This document shows positions 20,215 through 23,334 of a stretch of 23,334 nt of DNA, one piece after another (the stretch's first letter is position 1; the number at the start of each line of letters is the position of its first letter). The stretch comes from a virus. The notes below the pieces were generated by a model. That model was not told the DNA's origin, made no database searches, and was given only the letters and a program-made list of their open reading frames with translations. The position numbers were made by a program, and so were the translations under genes. The stretch covers positions 1 through 23,334 of the IMG/VR virus record IMGVR_UViG_3300020472_000173; one strand, written 5' to 3'.

Positions 20215-22398
20215 ATGACAGCAGGAAGATTAGCCGCTGATAAACCAGGGGCAACAACAAATACAGTGTTATATAAGTGCAGTACTACTCGAAGCGGTAG
20301 CACTGTTTTAAACGTATGTAACCAAGGTAGTGGATCAGCATCTTACCGAGCTGCACTTCGTGATTATGATCAAGTGCTGCATTTAGATGGAACTAATACA
20401 TCCACACATAAATTGGTGCAAGGTAATCCAATAACATCTTATAAACTGAAACTGAATCCAGGTTTCCAAGATGCTAATGCTATACCAGGTGCAACTATTC
20501 TTACCACTAATGGTGCTGAAGCAAAAATTCTTGATGTATTTAAACCAACCAATGACGTTGTATTATACACTCAAGTAAAAGAAATTAGTTTAACCAACCT
20601 CGCAGCAGACAGTCTTGCTGGTACTTTACAGGGTGGTGAAACATTAACTGGAGCAACTTCTGGATTAACTGCTACATTTAGAGGACAACAAGGTACTTCC
20701 CAGTTATTCATTGAGTATACAGATATCGCTGCTAATGGCACACAGGTACAGATCTCACGTAACACTGGTCTTGCTGATGGTATGTATCTTACTATTGGAT
20801 CAGACGCTAACATAGGTGGTGAGGTTTCAACTATTAATGCTAGTGGTATTAATACTGCTACCAACCAATTAACTATTACCAGAAACCAACTTGGCACTAC
20901 CTCTGCTGCTATTAAAGCAGGTAGTAGAATCAATGCATGGTCAGAATCTGCAACAACTACAACTATTGATGAGGGTGCAACTTATGTTGCAGGTGATGGT
21001 ACTTTAACAGTTGCTGACTCTACTGGATTTGTATCTGGTGGTATTATCAAGATTGATAATGAGTTACTAGAGATTACAACTGTTGCAGGTAATGACCTGA
21101 CTGTATCTCGTAACAGATTCGGTACTGCTGACGTTGACCATAATAATGGTGCTAACGTTACTCTACTAACAGATAATGGTGTATATCTTTTAAACTTCTG
21201 GACAGAAGGAGAATCACTTACTGGTGCAGCATCTAACGCTACTGCTACTTTTGAATTCCCAGTTGATACTGCTGCTGTGATTGATACCAAGTATGTTGTA
21301 AGTGAAACAGGTGTTTCAGCAACAGACCATATCTATGTCCAGTCACCACAGTATGATATAGGTAGGGTTTACAAATATGACCTAGTGGATGGTAGTTGCA
21401 ACAACTATCCACTTAAATTCTCAGCAGATGATGCTGAAGGTACCAATGGGTCAGGTACTGAATATACTGCTGGAGTCAGTAAGGTAGGTACAGCAGGTAC
21501 CGCAGGTGCATATACATCTATTGAGATTACTAGTGACACTCAGACAAACTTATTTGTCTACGCAGATGGCACACCTACAGGACAGACTCAAGGAATTGGT
21601 TTCAATACTTCTGTTAATGAAAACCCAGCGTATGTTGAGGTATTCCTCTATGATGTTACTGGTGAACCATTAACTGGTGGTGATACTTTCACTCTTAATG
21701 AAGTTACACAGACTGTTGAGAATGTTGGTGGTGTTACTGTTGGTCCTTATGGATTTGTGCAGCATTTTGATCCTGCTACATGCCACTTAAAGGTTACTCT
21801 AGGTGAAGGATCTGAACCATTTGCCTCTGGAGATCAATTCTATGATACTCCTACACTAAACAATGGTACCAGAACAATGGTAACTGTTGTTAGTGGTAAA
21901 GCAATATCACTTGATAGTGTAGGTGGTGCTGATGGATCAAGGACAGCAGGTACCTATACCAATATCTCACCCAACGCTACCACTGGTAGTGGTGATCTAA
22001 CCACAACGAAAGTTACTGTGGTAGTTGATGGATCGGGTGCAGCGACTGTAACTCTACTTAACGGTGGATTTGGACATGCAGCAGCAAACACTCTAACTGT
22101 CAATGATTCTCAGTTAGGTGGTGGAGGTGCTGCTAACCTCACATTCAACGTAGCATCAATAGGTGCTGCTGATGGTATAGAGGCAGATGAAGCAGAAATA
22201 TACAATGGAGAAGATTACCTCTTCTATGACAATGCTCTTGCGGGTAATACTTCAGAGAAGAATAGTTCAATCATAGTTGGTCCTGGTCAGAACCTACTTG
22301 TTTATTCCTCTTCAGCAGATCTTAGTTATGTGGTCAATGGATTTGAAACACAATCTGATGACTTCGAGGTGAAGAACATGACTAAAATAAGCTTCTAA
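20215..22398 (+). CDS. large virion structural / fibre protein with internal repeats
   Basis: A 727-residue beta-rich protein, Gly/Thr/Ala-rich, starting at ATG 20215 six nt after the previous stop. It contains pairs of related segments. One pair is GGETLTGATSGLTATF (about 140-156) and EGESLTGAASNATATF (about 330-346), a turn motif common in phage structural proteins. The other is NQLTITRNQLGTTSAAIKAG and NDLTVSRNRFGTADVDHNNG. The stretch TVADSTGFVSGGIIKIDNEL is a motif seen in baseplate or fibre proteins that present a surface loop. There is no signal peptide or enzyme motif. The C-terminal region (from about 600) is a separate Gly-rich domain. It is probably part of the tail fibre or baseplate periphery with the gene before it; a more exact role is not visible. 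Confidence 0.75.
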   Translation: MTAGRLAADKPGATTNTVLYKCSTTRSGSTVLNVCNQGSGSASYRAALRDYDQVLHLDGTNTSTHKLVQGNPITSYKLKLNPGFQDANAIPGATILTTNGAEAKILDVFKPTNDVVLYTQVKEISLTNLAADSLAGTLQGGETLTGATSGLTATFRGQQGTSQLFIEYTDIAANGTQVQISRNTGLADGMYLTIGSDANIGGEVSTINASGINTATNQLTITRNQLGTTSAAIKAGSRINAWSESATTTTIDEGATYVAGDGTLTVADSTGFVSGGIIKIDNELLEITTVAGNDLTVSRNRFGTADVDHNNGANVTLLTDNGVYLLNFWTEGESLTGAASNATATFEFPVDTAAVIDTKYVVSETGVSATDHIYVQSPQYDIGRVYKYDLVDGSCNNYPLKFSADDAEGTNGSGTEYTAGVSKVGTAGTAGAYTSIEITSDTQTNLFVYADGTPTGQTQGIGFNTSVNENPAYVEVFLYDVTGEPLTGGDTFTLNEVTQTVENVGGVTVGPYGFVQHFDPATCHLKVTLGEGSEPFASGDQFYDTPTLNNGTRTMVTVVSGKAISLDSVGGADGSRTAGTYTNISPNATTGSGDLTTTKVTVVVDGSGAATVTLLNGGFGHAAANTLTVNDSQLGGGGAANLTFNVASIGAADGIEADEAEIYNGEDYLFYDNALAGNTSEKNSSIIVGPGQNLLVYSSSADLSYVVNGFETQSDDFEVKNMTKISF

Positions 22399-22404
22399 GA
22401 AGCA

Positions 22405-22412
22405 AATAAATA
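22405..22412 (+). promoter_or_regulatory. late promoter before the last gene
   Basis: AATAAATA (NATAAATA) in the 35-nt gap between two structural genes, 21 nt before the ATG at 22434. Confidence 0.65.
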
Positions 22413-22433
22413 TATCAGTAGGATAATCCACTC

Positions 22434-23334
22434 ATGGCATTAACCCGTCTTAAAAATATCATCACGTCGAGGACTGGTCGTATTATATACGTCAACCCCG
22501 ACGACTTTGATGCATCGGATGCATACGATAATAGAGGTAACTCTGCTTTACGTCCGTTTAAGACGTTACAACGTGCCTTCCTAGAAGTAGCAAGATTTTC
22601 ATATAGAGTTGGTCTTAGTAATGACGAATTTGACGCATTTAGTATATACCTCTATCCTTCTGAGTATGTAATTGATAACAGACCTGGCATAGCAGACTAT
22701 AACCAGATCCAACCATTTAATGAGAATAGTAACTTTGACCTCACCTCAGCATCTAACGAACTTCATAAATTCAATTCAACTCGTGGTGGCGTTATCGTAC
22801 CCAGAGGTTGTTCAGTTGTGGGATCCGACCTCAGAAGAACTAAGATTGTACCTAAGTATGTACCGTATCCAACAGTACAAGGATCACTTGGTATAACTGC
22901 TGCAAACGAACCTGTCCCTGCTGGTATATTCAAACTAACTGGTGGATGTTACTTCTGGCAGATGTCATTCTTTGATGGTGACAACACTGGTGTATACTAT
23001 CGTGATGATCTATCACAGATAGCACCTAACTTCTCACACCATAAACTTACTTGCTTTGAGTTTGCTAACGTAGAAGATCTAGATCTCTACTATCAGAAGA
23101 TATCAAAAGGATACGCAGTTATTCCTGATACCTCTGGTATACCTGCTCAAGACCAAATGCAGGCAAGGGTTGAGGAAAATAGAATCGTTGGTCCGATTTC
23201 TGATGAATTCGCTGTATCACAGATAATACGAAATGGACAAACAGCAACAGCATTTACCGTGGATGAACTTGGTAACCCCAAGAACCACGGATTCTCTGTG
23301 GGTGTGGCAGTTAACATCTCTGGTGTTACTGGTC
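22434..23334 (+). CDS. virion structural protein with beta-helix-like N-terminus (3' end cut)
   Basis: The first 300 residues are visible; the frame is open to the window edge. It starts MALTRLKNIITSRTGRIIYV, then NPDDFDASDAYDNRGNSALR and PFKTLQRAFLEVARFSY, a pattern of cyanophage structural proteins in which a NP-DDFDA-NRGNS-RPFKTLQRA stretch leads into a pectate-lyase-like right-handed beta-helix. The downstream segments FSIYLYPSEYVIDNRPG, TRGGVIVPRGCSVVGSDLRR and GGCYFWQMSFFDGDNTG fit stacked beta-helix rungs. Such proteins often form tail fibres or spikes that bind or degrade polysaccharide; no catalytic motif is visible in the part present. It has its own late-promoter motif (22405-22412). 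Confidence 0.78.
   Translation, partial: MALTRLKNIITSRTGRIIYVNPDDFDASDAYDNRGNSALRPFKTLQRAFLEVARFSYRVGLSNDEFDAFSIYLYPSEYVIDNRPGIADYNQIQPFNENSNFDLTSASNELHKFNSTRGGVIVPRGCSVVGSDLRRTKIVPKYVPYPTVQGSLGITAANEPVPAGIFKLTGGCYFWQMSFFDGDNTGVYYRDDLSQIAPNFSHHKLTCFEFANVEDLDLYYQKISKGYAVIPDTSGIPAQDQMQARVEENRIVGPISDEFAVSQIIRNGQTATAFTVDELGNPKNHGFSVGVAVNISGVTG

Noticed and set aside
20571-20933. Antisense frames within the fibre genes (also 19284-19484 and 20982-21290)
   Set aside because: Hydrophobic Val/Ala/Pro shadows of Gly/Thr-rich coding sequence; no promoter or RBS on that strand.
1-23334. tRNA genes, CRISPR arrays, integrase, transposase or attachment sites
   Set aside because: None could be recognised on either strand; the only repeats are in-frame coding repeats and short inverted repeats.

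Overview
The window is a late (virion-assembly) region of a T4-like cyanophage (a cyanomyovirus infecting marine Synechococcus or Prochlorococcus). The phage type follows from recognisable homologues of T4 gp32, gp53, gp48, gp4, gp54, gp26, gp27 and gp5. The cyanobacterial host follows from three host-type metabolic genes: cp12, a cpeT-family bilin lyase and talC. The DNA is A+T-rich and tightly packed. Genes typically abut or overlap by 1-11 nt (TAATG, ATGA and TAGTG junctions), and several groups are headed by T4-type late promoters (NATAAATA). No tRNA, rRNA, CRISPR array, integrase or insertion sequence was seen.

Layout. (1) 1-797: the 3' end of gp32 and a small secreted His-rich protein, closed by a terminator. 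(2) 884-2727, minus strand: a two-gene baseplate operon, gp48 then gp53, driven by a consensus late promoter lying inside the divergent gene gp4. The gp48 and gp4 start codons overlap. (3) 2726-12292, plus strand: gp4, an unassigned protein, gp54, gp26, a small gp51-position ORF, two very large tape-measure-like paralogues, and gp27. (4) 12323-13548: a metabolic cassette with cp12, two unknown small genes and a cpeT-like gene. (5) 13566-18453: gp5 (central spike, apparently without the T4 lysozyme domain), three small genes (one with a Phd/YefM-like N-terminus), talC, a JmjC/cupin-type 2-oxoglutarate oxygenase candidate, and two tiny ORFs. (6) 18454-18867: a compact unit with its own late promoter, a two-codon mini-ORF, a 54-aa Cys-containing ORF and a terminator. 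(7) 18834-end: three repeat-rich virion structural or fibre proteins, the last cut by the window edge.

How the genes work together. Most products build the tail: gp27-gp5 hub and spike, gp53 wedge, gp48-gp54 cap and tube initiator, gp26/gp51 hub-assembly factors and tape-measure candidates. The metabolic genes plausibly redirect host carbon metabolism (CP12 inhibiting GAPDH/PRK, TalC favouring the pentose phosphate pathway) and phycobilin handling while virions are made.

The strongest unexpected signal is at the gp26/gp51 junction. A canonical -1 slippery heptamer (T TTT TTC, 5078-5084) is followed by a 5-nt spacer and a two-tier hairpin (10-bp outer stem and 7-bp inner stem, 5090-5144). The downstream ORF lies exactly in the -1 frame, and its start codon is buried in the stem. 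This predicts a gp26-gp51 fusion made by programmed frameshifting, upstream of tape-measure-like genes, as in the lambda G/GT/H arrangement.
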